Shown: positions 23,787 to 31,552 of the stretch, one piece after another
How the letters are laid out: the number at the start of each line of letters is the position of its first letter
Numbering within the stretch: position 1 is the first letter of the stretch
NCBI GenBank assembly: GCA_019634955.1
Contig: JAHCAK010000039.1
Span: 1-35,186 of the forward strand
Reading direction: 5' to 3'
DNA from: Burkholderiales bacterium
GTDB lineage: Bacteria > Pseudomonadota > Gammaproteobacteria > Burkholderiales > Usitatibacteraceae
DNA length: 35,186 bases
Program-made: the position numbers and the translations under genes
The notes under the pieces: generated by a model
What the model saw: the letters and a program-made list of their open reading frames with translations, nothing else
Database searches by the model: none
What the model was told of the DNA's origin: nothing

Positions 23787-24689
23787 GTGCCCGAATCGCC
23801 ACCGAACGCGACGGCCTACGTCGACGAGAAGGAATTCCCCGTCCAGGGGCCCGACGAGGCGTGGCTGCGCGACACCTTCGCCCTGCGCCACGACCTGCTC
23901 GACCGCCAGCGCCGCGCCTACCTCGAGCACCGCCAGGAGATCGACCCGGCCGACGAGATGTGGGTGGGGATGGTCACGAACATGCCCGCGGACCAGAAGC
24001 CGTGGGCGCGGCTGCACTACATGTACGGCGGGCGCAGCGCGCTGCGCGGCATGATGGGCGCGCTGGTGAGCGCCCAGGCGGCGCTGCCGCGGCGCATCCT
24101 CGACTTCCCCTGCGGCCACGGGCGCGTCACGCGCTTCCTGCGCGCGGCCTTTCCGGAGGCGGAGATCTGGGCCGGCGACGTGAACCGCCCCGGGGTGGAT
24201 TTCTGCGTGCGCCACTTCGGCGCGCAGCCCCTCCATTCCGACGTCGACCTCTCCAAGGTGCGCATCGGCGCGAAGTTCGACCTCGTCTGGTGCGGGAGCC
24301 TCGCCACGCACCTGCCGGAGGCGGCCTGCCGCCAGCTCCTCGGCCTGCTGCTCGACGCCCTCGAGCCCGACGGCATCCTCGGCATCACCACCTGCGGCCG
24401 CGGCATGGGCTGGGCGCAGGAGCACGTGTTCAAGACCATCCGCGAGGAGGAGTACGCGCGCATCCGCCGGCAGTGGCAGGAGACGGGGTTCGGCTACGCC
24501 GACTATCCCGGCTGGCCCGGCTACGGCATGACCTTCATGGATCCCTCCTGGCTCTTCCGCGAGGTCTTCTCTCGCGAGGGCTACTGCGTGCTGGGCTTCG
24601 ACGAGAAGGGCTGGCACGGCACACAGGACGTGCTGTGGGTCATCCGCCGGCCGGTGAGCCACTGGTACCACTGGAGCAAGGACAACTGA
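23787..24689 (+). CDS. Class I SAM-dependent methyltransferase
   Basis: 300 aa, predicted cytoplasmic. The GTG start has AAGG eight bases upstream. The SAM site is ILDFPCGHGRVTRFLRAAFP, an uncommon form with Phe-Pro-Cys in place of the usual Val-Gly. It is followed by WAGDVNRPGVDFC, KFDLVWCGSLATHLPE and LEPDGILGITTCGRG. The Trp/Tyr-rich C-terminus (GWHGTQDVLWVIRRP) may help bind the acceptor. The gene is the last on the + strand and converges on the glycan operon across a 33-base GC-rich gap. Its substrate cannot be told. It is not closely similar to the methyltransferase just upstream. Confidence 0.85.
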   Translation: MPESPPNATAYVDEKEFPVQGPDEAWLRDTFALRHDLLDRQRRAYLEHRQEIDPADEMWVGMVTNMPADQKPWARLHYMYGGRSALRGMMGALVSAQAALPRRILDFPCGHGRVTRFLRAAFPEAEIWAGDVNRPGVDFCVRHFGAQPLHSDVDLSKVRIGAKFDLVWCGSLATHLPEAACRQLLGLLLDALEPDGILGITTCGRGMGWAQEHVFKTIREEEYARIRRQWQETGFGYADYPGWPGYGMTFMDPSWLFREVFSREGYCVLGFDEKGWHGTQDVLWVIRRPVSHWYHWSKDN

Positions 24690-24722
24690 GGCCCGGCCGC
24701 CGCGGCGCGGCGCGAGGCGCGC

Positions 24723-26093
24723 TCAGGCGCGCTCGAGCAGCACCTTGAGCGAGCCCCCGTCGGCGCGCGCGCGCACCGGCGCGAGCCCCGCGCGGCGGAA
24801 GATCTCCCAGTACTCCTCCACCGTCCAGATCTGCTCGTTCACGCCCTCGCGCAGGTCGCGCAGGTACTCGGCGGCGCCCGGGTCGGGCACGCAGGGCTCG
24901 CAGAGCACGCCGACGAGGCCGCCGGGCTTCACCGCGCGCGCGAGCTCCGCGAGCATGAGCGACGGCCGCGCGAAGTGGTGCAGCGCGGAGAAGACGAGCG
25001 CGCCGTCGAAGCTGCCGTGGCGCACGGGCAGGCGGTGCGCGTCGCAGGCGGCGAAGGCCATGCGCGCGCCCCAGTCGGCCGCGACGTGGGCGAAGTAGAG
25101 CGCGCCCAGCTGCGACATCGGGAAGCTCACGTCGACGGCGAGGAGCTCCGAGCCCTGGCCCGCGAGCACCCCCCCCTGCGGGTGGATGCCGCCGCCGACC
25201 TCCAGCAGCCGCCCGCCGCACAGGCCGCGCGCGGCGTAGGCCTTCGCGTACCAGTCCAGCGCGACGCCGTGGTCGGTGCCGTAGTCGAAGGCGAGCCCCG
25301 TCCACTCGACGGGCGGCGGGGGCGGCGCCGCGCGGGCGAGCCGCACGGGCAGCGCGCCCTCCTCGATATCGATCCAGCGCTCGCCCTCGACCACGAGCGC
25401 GAGCCGAAGCTGCCACGCGCCCTCGCGGCCCTCGGGGGTGGCGAGGTTCGCGATGACCGTGAGGGCATGGCCGGGCGCGAGGTCCACCGGCAGCGGCGAG
25501 CGAAGGCCCTCCCAGACGACGGCGTGGCCCTCGGGGTCGAACCAGTGGTAGGAGAGGTTCACGGGCCGCGCGCCCGAGGACGAGATCGCCGTGGTGCCCG
25601 TGTTCACCAGCCGGAAGCTGCGCAGGAGCTTCATCCCCATGCCGAGCGCGGGCTCGAGGTGCGTGACCTCCAGCCGCGCGCGCACGTCGGCGTTCGCTTC
25701 CGCGACGGCGGCGGCCACGGGCGGCGCGGCCGGCGCGGGGGAAGCGGGTACGCCCAGCCGCTCGGCGATCATGCGGATCTCGGCGGCGTGGTTGGGGTCC
25801 TCGGCGACGGCGCGCGAGTCGGCCACCGCCTCCGCGACCGCCCTGCGAACGGCGGGGTCCTTCGGGAAGTGCAGCGCGTCGGCGATGGCCTCGACGAGCG
25901 GCGCGTCCGGCGGCGGCGCGGGCTCGCCCTCGCGGTAGCGGCCGTAGAGATCGAGGGCGCCGTTGGCGAAGCGGAAGCGCGCGCCGCAGTGGCCGCAGGT
26001 CGCCGCCGACCCGCCCAGCGCGGGCACGCCGCCGCAGCGCGGGCAGCGCAGGATGCCCTCGGCGAGGAGCTTGCCCAGCAGCGGCGCGCTCAC
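24723..26093 (-). CDS. Zinc-ribbon / beta-sandwich / class I methyltransferase fusion
   Basis: 456 aa from GTG 26093; this start overlaps the previous gene's stop as GTGA. Residues 15-38 have CPRCG and CGHCG (Cys17, 20, 33, 36), a Trm112-like zinc ribbon. Residues about 60-125 look helical. About 135-255 form a beta-sandwich (NLSYHWFDPEG, LPVDLAPG) that resembles NBR1-Ig-like or Wzt-C-like accessory domains; a related one ends the GT8-like protein at 31553. The methyltransferase domain starts with RLLEVGGGIHPQGG, followed by LLAVDVSFPMSQLG and FSALHHFARPS. It is the last gene of the operon, so it probably modifies the glycan made by upstream products. The beta-sandwich may bind that glycan, which is inference. 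Confidence 0.85.
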   Translation of the reverse strand: MSAPLLGKLLAEGILRCPRCGGVPALGGSAATCGHCGARFRFANGALDLYGRYREGEPAPPPDAPLVEAIADALHFPKDPAVRRAVAEAVADSRAVAEDPNHAAEIRMIAERLGVPASPAPAAPPVAAAVAEANADVRARLEVTHLEPALGMGMKLLRSFRLVNTGTTAISSSGARPVNLSYHWFDPEGHAVVWEGLRSPLPVDLAPGHALTVIANLATPEGREGAWQLRLALVVEGERWIDIEEGALPVRLARAAPPPPPVEWTGLAFDYGTDHGVALDWYAKAYAARGLCGGRLLEVGGGIHPQGGVLAGQGSELLAVDVSFPMSQLGALYFAHVAADWGARMAFAACDAHRLPVRHGSFDGALVFSALHHFARPSLMLAELARAVKPGGLVGVLCEPCVPDPGAAEYLRDLREGVNEQIWTVEEYWEIFRRAGLAPVRARADGGSLKVLLERA

Positions 26094-28474
26094 GCGACCC
26101 CCATCGCGCGCCAGGCCTCGTCGACGCGGGCCGCGATGGCGCGCCAGTCGAAGCGTTCCTCCACGTGGGCCCGCGCGGCGAGGGCGAGGGCCTCGCGCGC
26201 ATCCGCCTCGAGGGCGAGAAAGCGCTCGAGCGCGGGCGCGAACTCGTCCGGCCCGGCGAAGAGCGCGTGGCGGCCCGGCTCGAGGCCCAGGCCGCGCGCG
26301 CCGACCGGCGAGGTGATGACGGGGAGCCCCGCGGCGAGCCAGTCGAGCATCTTCACGTTGGTGCCCGAGCCCGACGACATCGGGTTCAGCGCCACGTCGG
26401 CGCACTCGAACAGGAGCTGCTTGGCCGGCTCGTCCACGAGCCCCAGCAGGCGCAGGTTGGGCGGCGCGGCGGCGGCGGGCGGGGCCTGGCACACGCTGCC
26501 GATGGCGATGAAGTGCACGGCCGGCAACGCCCGCGCGACCGCGGCCACGCGCGAGAGCGCCTCCACGTTGGGCTCGTGCCAGCTGCCCATGAAGAGCGCG
26601 AGACGCGCGCCGCTGAAGCCCAGCCGCTCGCGCAGCGCGCGCCGCCGCGCCGCGCCGGCGAAGGGCGTGGCGCGCACGTCCGCGCCGTTGGGCGCGAGGA
26701 TGAAGCGCGCGGGATCGGCGCCGTAGAGCGCCGCGAGCCGGTCGCGGTCTTCCGGCGAGCAGGCGAGCACGAAGCGGCCCTCGCGGCAGCACGCGCCCTC
26801 GGCTTCCTCCAGCAGTGCGAGGAGCCTGCGCGTGGCGGGGTTGTCGGGAAGCATCGCGCGCTTCATGTCGAGCTCGACGTTCTGCGACTCGTGGCCGAAG
26901 GGCAGGGGGGAGGCCGCGCGCAGCGCCGGCAGCAGGTAGGGGTGGCTCGCGACGAGGAGGTCGGCACCGCGCGAGGCCTCGCGCAGCGCCTCGCCGAATC
27001 CCGGCGAGAGCGCCGCGATCTCCAGCATGGCGAGGTCGCCCACCTGCAGGAACCCCGTCTCCTCGCGCAGGCGCTTCTCGGCCTCGAGGTGGGCCGGCGC
27101 CATCGGCACCACGGTCTGGGTGAAGCCGGGCGCCGCCCGCGTGCGCGAGGGTTCCGCGCCCGCCTCGCCGAAGCACACGAGCTCGATGTCGTGCCGGGCC
27201 GCGAGCTCCCCGTACAGGTGGAAGATGCGGGCCTGGCCGCCCGAGCGCGGCGGCACCACGGGATAGGTGTTGGCCACCACGATGCGGTGGCGGCGGCGGG
27301 CGCGCGGCGAGGCGGTGTCGAACCCGCCGACGAGCGCCTCCAGCGTCGCCTCCCACGAGATCGCGGCGACCCTCGCCTTCGCCCGCGCGCCCATTTCGCG
27401 GGCGCGGCCGCGGTCGCGCGCGAGCTCGTCCAGCCGCCGTCCCAGCGCCGCGGGGTCGGGCGGCACGACGAAGCCCGTGACGCCGTCCTCGACGAACTCG
27501 AGCGGGCCGCCGGCGTCGGTCGTGGTGACCACGGGCTTGGCGCAGGCCATGGCCTCGACCGTGATGAGGCCGTAGTCCTCGTCCAGCGGGACGAAGGGCA
27601 CGGCGAGCGCGCCGGCGTAGAGGCGCGCGAGCGCCTCGTCGCGCACGAAGCCGAGGAACTCGATCCGCGGGTCGCCGCGCGCGATCTCGCGCAGCCGCGC
27701 CTCCTCGGGGCCGGTGCCGGCGACCTTGAGGCGCACGTCCGCCTTCACGTGCGCCATGGCGCGCACGATGAGCTCGACGCGCTTCGGCCCGTCGAGACGG
27801 CTGGCCGTGAGGAGGTAGTCGTAGGGGCCCTCGGCGAGCCCCTTCAGGTTCGACGGGTGGTGCGAGACGACCGGCGCAACGCCGGGCGGGAAGTAGCCCG
27901 CGCGGCCGGCGACGTTGCGCGAGATGGCGGCGTAGCGCGAGATCGCCGCGCGCGCGAGGCCGACGCCGTCGAGGAAGTGCACCACCTCGCGCGCGAGCGG
28001 GCCGGGGAAGGCGAACGAGCCCGGCGGCAAGTCGCCGCGCGCGGCCAGGGCGAGGAACTCGTCGAGGAAGCGGTCGAGCCCGTCGCGGCGGCCCTCCTCC
28101 TCGCGCATCGTGGCGCGCAGGCCCTCGACCGCGGGGTGGAACGGCGCCTCGGCGCCGTGGGCCGCCGGGTTCCAGGTGTCGTAGAGCCCGCGCAGCCGGT
28201 GCTGCAGGTAGCAGACGTGGCGCGGGTGGGAGGCCATCCAGGCCGGGTACTTCGACGAGATCACGACGTCGAAGCCGCCGAGGTCGAGGGCCGCGAACGC
28301 GGCGTAGCTCCTCACGAGCGAGACGAGGTCGCCCTCCGGGCTCGGCAGCTTCACGAGGTCGGCCACGTGCGGCGTGGCCTGGTTCACGTGCTCGAGGAGC
28401 CCCCACCACAGCTTCTCGGCGCCGCCCACGGCGAAGGGGTAGGCGCTGGGGGCGACGATGCCGATCCTCAGCAC
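26090..28474 (-). CDS. Bifunctional protein: two fused GT4-type (GT-B) glycosyltransferases
   Basis: 794 aa, predicted cytoplasmic or peripheral to the inner membrane. The GTG start at 28474 overlaps the previous gene by seven bases (GTGCTGA). The N-terminal transferase, about 1-385, has PFAVGGAEKLWWG for the acceptor side and LTASRLDGPKRVEL plus FVPLDEDYGLITVEAMACAK for the nucleotide-sugar side (the EX7E region). The C-terminal transferase, about 392-794, starts IVVANTYPVVPPRSGG and has SGSGTNVKMLDWLAAG. The halves are only distantly alike; the first resembles the two GT4 proteins encoded just upstream in the operon. Fusion suggests two successive sugar transfers by one polypeptide. Donor and acceptor are unknown. 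No stop or frameshift separates the halves. Confidence 0.9.
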   Translation of the reverse strand: MLRIGIVAPSAYPFAVGGAEKLWWGLLEHVNQATPHVADLVKLPSPEGDLVSLVRSYAAFAALDLGGFDVVISSKYPAWMASHPRHVCYLQHRLRGLYDTWNPAAHGAEAPFHPAVEGLRATMREEEGRRDGLDRFLDEFLALAARGDLPPGSFAFPGPLAREVVHFLDGVGLARAAISRYAAISRNVAGRAGYFPPGVAPVVSHHPSNLKGLAEGPYDYLLTASRLDGPKRVELIVRAMAHVKADVRLKVAGTGPEEARLREIARGDPRIEFLGFVRDEALARLYAGALAVPFVPLDEDYGLITVEAMACAKPVVTTTDAGGPLEFVEDGVTGFVVPPDPAALGRRLDELARDRGRAREMGARAKARVAAISWEATLEALVGGFDTASPRARRRHRIVVANTYPVVPPRSGGQARIFHLYGELAARHDIELVCFGEAGAEPSRTRAAPGFTQTVVPMAPAHLEAEKRLREETGFLQVGDLAMLEIAALSPGFGEALREASRGADLLVASHPYLLPALRAASPLPFGHESQNVELDMKRAMLPDNPATRRLLALLEEAEGACCREGRFVLACSPEDRDRLAALYGADPARFILAPNGADVRATPFAGAARRRALRERLGFSGARLALFMGSWHEPNVEALSRVAAVARALPAVHFIAIGSVCQAPPAAAAPPNLRLLGLVDEPAKQLLFECADVALNPMSSGSGTNVKMLDWLAAGLPVITSPVGARGLGLEPGRHALFAGPDEFAPALERFLALEADAREALALAARAHVEERFDWRAIAARVDEAWRAMGVA

Positions 28475-29505
28475 GCGAGCGACTCCACGACGCGGTCCCA
28501 GGAGATGCCGCGCGCGCGGTAGGCTTCGAGGCCCGCCGCGCCCATCCGCGCGGCGCGCGCCCGGTCGGCCCACAGCCCGTCGATGGCCTCGGCGAGCGCG
28601 CGGGGCTCGGGCTCGCGCACGAGCCCCGTCACGCCGTCCTCGACGAACTCGAGCGGCCCGCCGGAATCCGTGCAGGTGACGACGGGCTTCGCGGCGAGCA
28701 TGGCCTCGAGCGTCACGTAGCCGTAGTCCTCGTCGAAGGGCGCGAACCACACGGCGAGCGCGTGCGCGTACCAGGCGAGCATCTCCTCGCGCGGGACGTT
28801 GCCCAGCAGCCGCACGCGGGAGCCGAGCCCCAGCTCGGCGATGCGCCGCTCGCAGGCTTCCCGCATCGTCCCCTCGCCGGCGAGCACCGCCGACACCGGC
28901 GAGCGCACGTGCGCGAACGCCTCGATGAGGAGCAGCTGGCGCTTGAGCTCCTCCAGGCGGCTGGGCGCGAAGATGACGGGCTGCGCCTCGGCGCTCCAGA
29001 TCCCCTCGGCCGAGGGCGGCGGATGATAGAGCGGCGGGGCGTCTATCCCGCAGTCGCGCGCGAGCCGCCGCGAGACGTTGCCGGAATTGGTGACGAGCCG
29101 GCCCTCGCGCGCGGCGCGCCCCAGCACCTCGCGGTCGAGCGCGCGCACGCGGTCGGTCGCGGCGCGGAAATCCGCGTCGCGCTCGTAGCGCGGGCGGTCG
29201 AGCTGGTCCCAGGCCTCGCGGTACTGGTGCAGCATCCAGATGCGCAGGTCGGCGTGGTCGCAGAGCCACGCGGGGAACTTGAGCGCGATGACGCGATCCG
29301 GGGCGACCCACCAGTGGCGCGGGCGCAGGCGCGCCCACGAGTCGATCATGTGCCCGAGCTCGGCGGGCGGCTCGCGCCAGAACGGCAGCGTCACCACGTC
29401 GGCCTCGTGGCCGTGCGCCTGCAGCGCGCGGCGCAGGCCCTCGGCGTGGGATTCCGCGCCCCCGCGCACGAACGGCACCTGCACGCTCGCCACCATCACG
29501 CGCAT
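28468..29505 (-). CDS. GT4-type glycosyltransferase
   Basis: 345 aa. The ATG at 29505 overlaps the previous gene by ten bases. A second ATG at 29496 is possible, but the first aligns best with the paralogue at 29496-30554. The N-terminal half has VASVQVPFVRGGAESH, and the C-terminal half has FAPSRLEELKRQLLLIEA, WFAPFDEDYGYVTLEAM and TDSGGPLEFVEDG, the nucleotide-sugar binding region of family GT4. It is a tandem duplicate of the next gene upstream in the operon. It transfers a sugar from an activated donor to a growing glycan; linkage and sugar are unknown. Confidence 0.9.
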   Translation of the reverse strand: MRVMVASVQVPFVRGGAESHAEGLRRALQAHGHEADVVTLPFWREPPAELGHMIDSWARLRPRHWWVAPDRVIALKFPAWLCDHADLRIWMLHQYREAWDQLDRPRYERDADFRAATDRVRALDREVLGRAAREGRLVTNSGNVSRRLARDCGIDAPPLYHPPPSAEGIWSAEAQPVIFAPSRLEELKRQLLLIEAFAHVRSPVSAVLAGEGTMREACERRIAELGLGSRVRLLGNVPREEMLAWYAHALAVWFAPFDEDYGYVTLEAMLAAKPVVTCTDSGGPLEFVEDGVTGLVREPEPRALAEAIDGLWADRARAARMGAAGLEAYRARGISWDRVVESLAC

Positions 29506-30554
29506 CGCGGGCCCTCCGCGGCGAGGAGCGCCTCGAGCACGCGCGACCAGGTGATCCCGAGGGCGCGGTGGCGCTCGCGGCCTGCCGCGCCGAGGCGCGC
29601 CGCGCGCGCGCGGTCGCCCCACAGGCGGTCGATGGCCGCGGCCACGGCCTGCGGCTCGGGCTCGGCCACGAAGCCGGTCTCGCCGTCCACCACGAACTCC
29701 GTGGGCCCGCCCGAGTCGCGGCAGGTGACGACGGGCTTGCCGGCGATCATGGCCTCGAGCGTCACGTAGCCGTAGTCCTCGTCGAACGGCCCGAAGAAGA
29801 CGGCGAAGGCGCGCGCGTACAGGGCGACGAGCTGGGCGTCGTCCACGGGGCCCAGGAGGCGCACGCGGTTCTCCACGCCCAGGCGCGCGACCAGCTCGCG
29901 GCAGGCGTGCCACTGCCCGCCGGTGCCGGCCAGCAGCGCGCCTACCGGCGAGCGCACGTGGCGCATGGCCTCGATGAGGAGCGACTGGCGCTTGAGCGTC
30001 TCGAAGCGGCTGGGGAAGAAGACGTAGGGCTCCGGCTCCTCGCCGTGCAGCAGCGGCTCGAGCGCGGGCGGCGGGTACACCGGGCGGGAGGCGAGGCCCG
30101 TGTCGCGCGCGAGCCGCGCCGACACGTTGGCCGAGATCGTGCAGCGGTTCGCGATGGCGCCGAGCGCCTCGCGGTCGAAGCGGTGGATCTCGTCGCGCAG
30201 CGCGAGCTCGTCCGCGGAGGCGGGCGCCTGCGCGTGCAGGCGGTCCCACAGGTCGTAGGCCGCGCGGTGCTGGTGCAGCAGCCACAGCGCCTTGCGCGGC
30301 GCGCGCACGCCCCAGGCGGGGAAGCGCAGCGCGATCGTGAGGTCGGGCGTGTAGCCGGAGAGCTCGCCGAAGTCCTCATCCCGCCAGCGCGCCATGGCCT
30401 GCCGGATCGCCGCCGGCGGCGCGAAGCGGAAGGGGTGCGTCACCACCTCGCATTCGTGGCCCGCGGCACGGCAGGCCGCGCGCAGGCCCTCGGAGAGCGC
30501 CTCCGCGCCGCCCCGCAGGAAGGGCACCTGCACGTCGGCCAGCGCGATCCTCAC
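29496..30554 (-). CDS. GT4-type glycosyltransferase, paralogue of its downstream neighbour
   Basis: 352 aa from GTG 30554, overlapping the epimerase stop as GTGA. It has ADVQVPFLRGGAEALSEG, FFPSRFETLKRQSLLIEA, FFGPFDEDYGYVTLEAM and RDSGGPTEFVVDGETGFV, with the conserved Glu pair of GT4 enzymes. Similarity to the 28468-29505 product runs the whole length, so the two arose by tandem duplication and probably act on successive positions of one glycan. Substrates are not identifiable. Confidence 0.9.
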   Translation of the reverse strand: MRIALADVQVPFLRGGAEALSEGLRAACRAAGHECEVVTHPFRFAPPAAIRQAMARWRDEDFGELSGYTPDLTIALRFPAWGVRAPRKALWLLHQHRAAYDLWDRLHAQAPASADELALRDEIHRFDREALGAIANRCTISANVSARLARDTGLASRPVYPPPALEPLLHGEEPEPYVFFPSRFETLKRQSLLIEAMRHVRSPVGALLAGTGGQWHACRELVARLGVENRVRLLGPVDDAQLVALYARAFAVFFGPFDEDYGYVTLEAMIAGKPVVTCRDSGGPTEFVVDGETGFVAEPEPQAVAAAIDRLWGDRARAARLGAAGRERHRALGITWSRVLEALLAAEGPRCA

Positions 30555-31537
30555 GCGAGGCCCGCCATCTTCTTCTCCCACGCCCAGGCGTGGGCCACGA
30601 TGGTGTCGAGGGCGTCGAAGCGCGGCTTCCAGCCCAGCACGGTCCGCGCGGCCGTGGCGTCGGCCACGAGCACCGCGGCGTCCCCGGGGCGGCGCGCGGC
30701 GAAGGCGCACGCCGGCTCGCGCCCCGACACGCGGCGCGCGGCGTCGATCACCTGGCGCACGCTGAAGCCGCCGCCGTTGCCGAGGTTGAAGGCGCGGCTT
30801 TCCCCCCCGGCCTCGAGGTGGCGCAGCGCGAGCAGGTGGGCATCGCACAGGTCCGAGACGTGCACGTAGTCGCGGATGCAGGTGCCGTCGGGCGTGGGCC
30901 AGTCCTCGCCGAACACGGTGAGCTTCGCGAGGCGCCCCGAGCAGGCGCGCAGCGCGAGCGGGATGAGGTGCGTCTCGGGCTCGTGGCGCTCGCCGAGGCG
31001 GCCCGCCGGGTCGGCGCCGGCGGCGTTGAAGTAGCGCAGCGCCGCCCACTGCAGGCCGTAGGCGCGCGCGTAGTCGGGGAGCAGTTCCTCCACCATGAGC
31101 TTGGTGCGCCCGTAGGGGTTCACCGGCCGCGTGGGGTGGTCCTCGGGGATGGGCACGCGCTCGGGCTCGCCGTAGACGGCCGCCGAGGAGGAGAAGATGA
31201 AGCGGCGCACGCCGTGGCGCGCCATGGCGTTCAGCAGCGCGATCGTGTTGGCGACGTTGTTCGCGTAGTACTTCGCCGGCTGGCCCACGCTTTCGCCCAC
31301 CTGGATGAAGGACGCGAAGTGCATCACGCAGCCGAAGCGCCCCGAGCCCAGCGCGCGGTCGAGCGTGGCGGCGTCCCCGAGGTCGCCCTCGAGGAGCTCC
31401 GCGCCGAGGAGCGCGTCGCGGTAGCCGGTGGAGAAGTCGTCCAGCACGGCGGCCGGGAGGGAGCGCTCCGCGAGGTGGCGCACCATGTGGGAGCCGATGT
31501 AGCCGCCGCCGCCGACGACGAGGATGGAGTTCGACAT
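30551..31537 (-). CDS. galE: UDP-glucose 4-epimerase-like protein (extended SDR)
   Basis: 328 aa, the usual length for GalE. The NAD-binding motif is VVGGGGYIGSHMVRHL at the N-terminus. Catalytic residues are in SSSAAVYG and the YGRTK (Tyr-x-x-x-Lys) motif. NPYGRTK, ALRYFNAAGADP and DGTCIRDYVHVSDLC are GalE signatures. It interconverts UDP-glucose and UDP-galactose or the N-acetyl forms, supplying donors to neighbouring transferases. The ATG at 31537 has no clear ribosome site and lies 15 bases after the previous stop, so translation probably depends on the upstream gene. Whether it prefers glucose or N-acetylglucosamine donors cannot be told. Confidence 0.93.
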   Translation of the reverse strand: MSNSILVVGGGGYIGSHMVRHLAERSLPAAVLDDFSTGYRDALLGAELLEGDLGDAATLDRALGSGRFGCVMHFASFIQVGESVGQPAKYYANNVANTIALLNAMARHGVRRFIFSSSAAVYGEPERVPIPEDHPTRPVNPYGRTKLMVEELLPDYARAYGLQWAALRYFNAAGADPAGRLGERHEPETHLIPLALRACSGRLAKLTVFGEDWPTPDGTCIRDYVHVSDLCDAHLLALRHLEAGGESRAFNLGNGGGFSVRQVIDAARRVSGREPACAFAARRPGDAAVLVADATAARTVLGWKPRFDALDTIVAHAWAWEKKMAGLA

Positions 31538-31552
31538 GTGGGTCTGCGCGGG

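Noticed and set aside
24690-24722. Bidirectional terminator in the convergent gap
   Set aside because: The gap contains several short GC inverted repeats, but none has a clear stem and tail, so no terminator is called.
26165-28522. A long + strand frame opposite the double glycosyltransferase
   Set aside because: The translation lacks any domain and is compositional shadow; the - strand frame has two intact GT4 domains and coupled starts.
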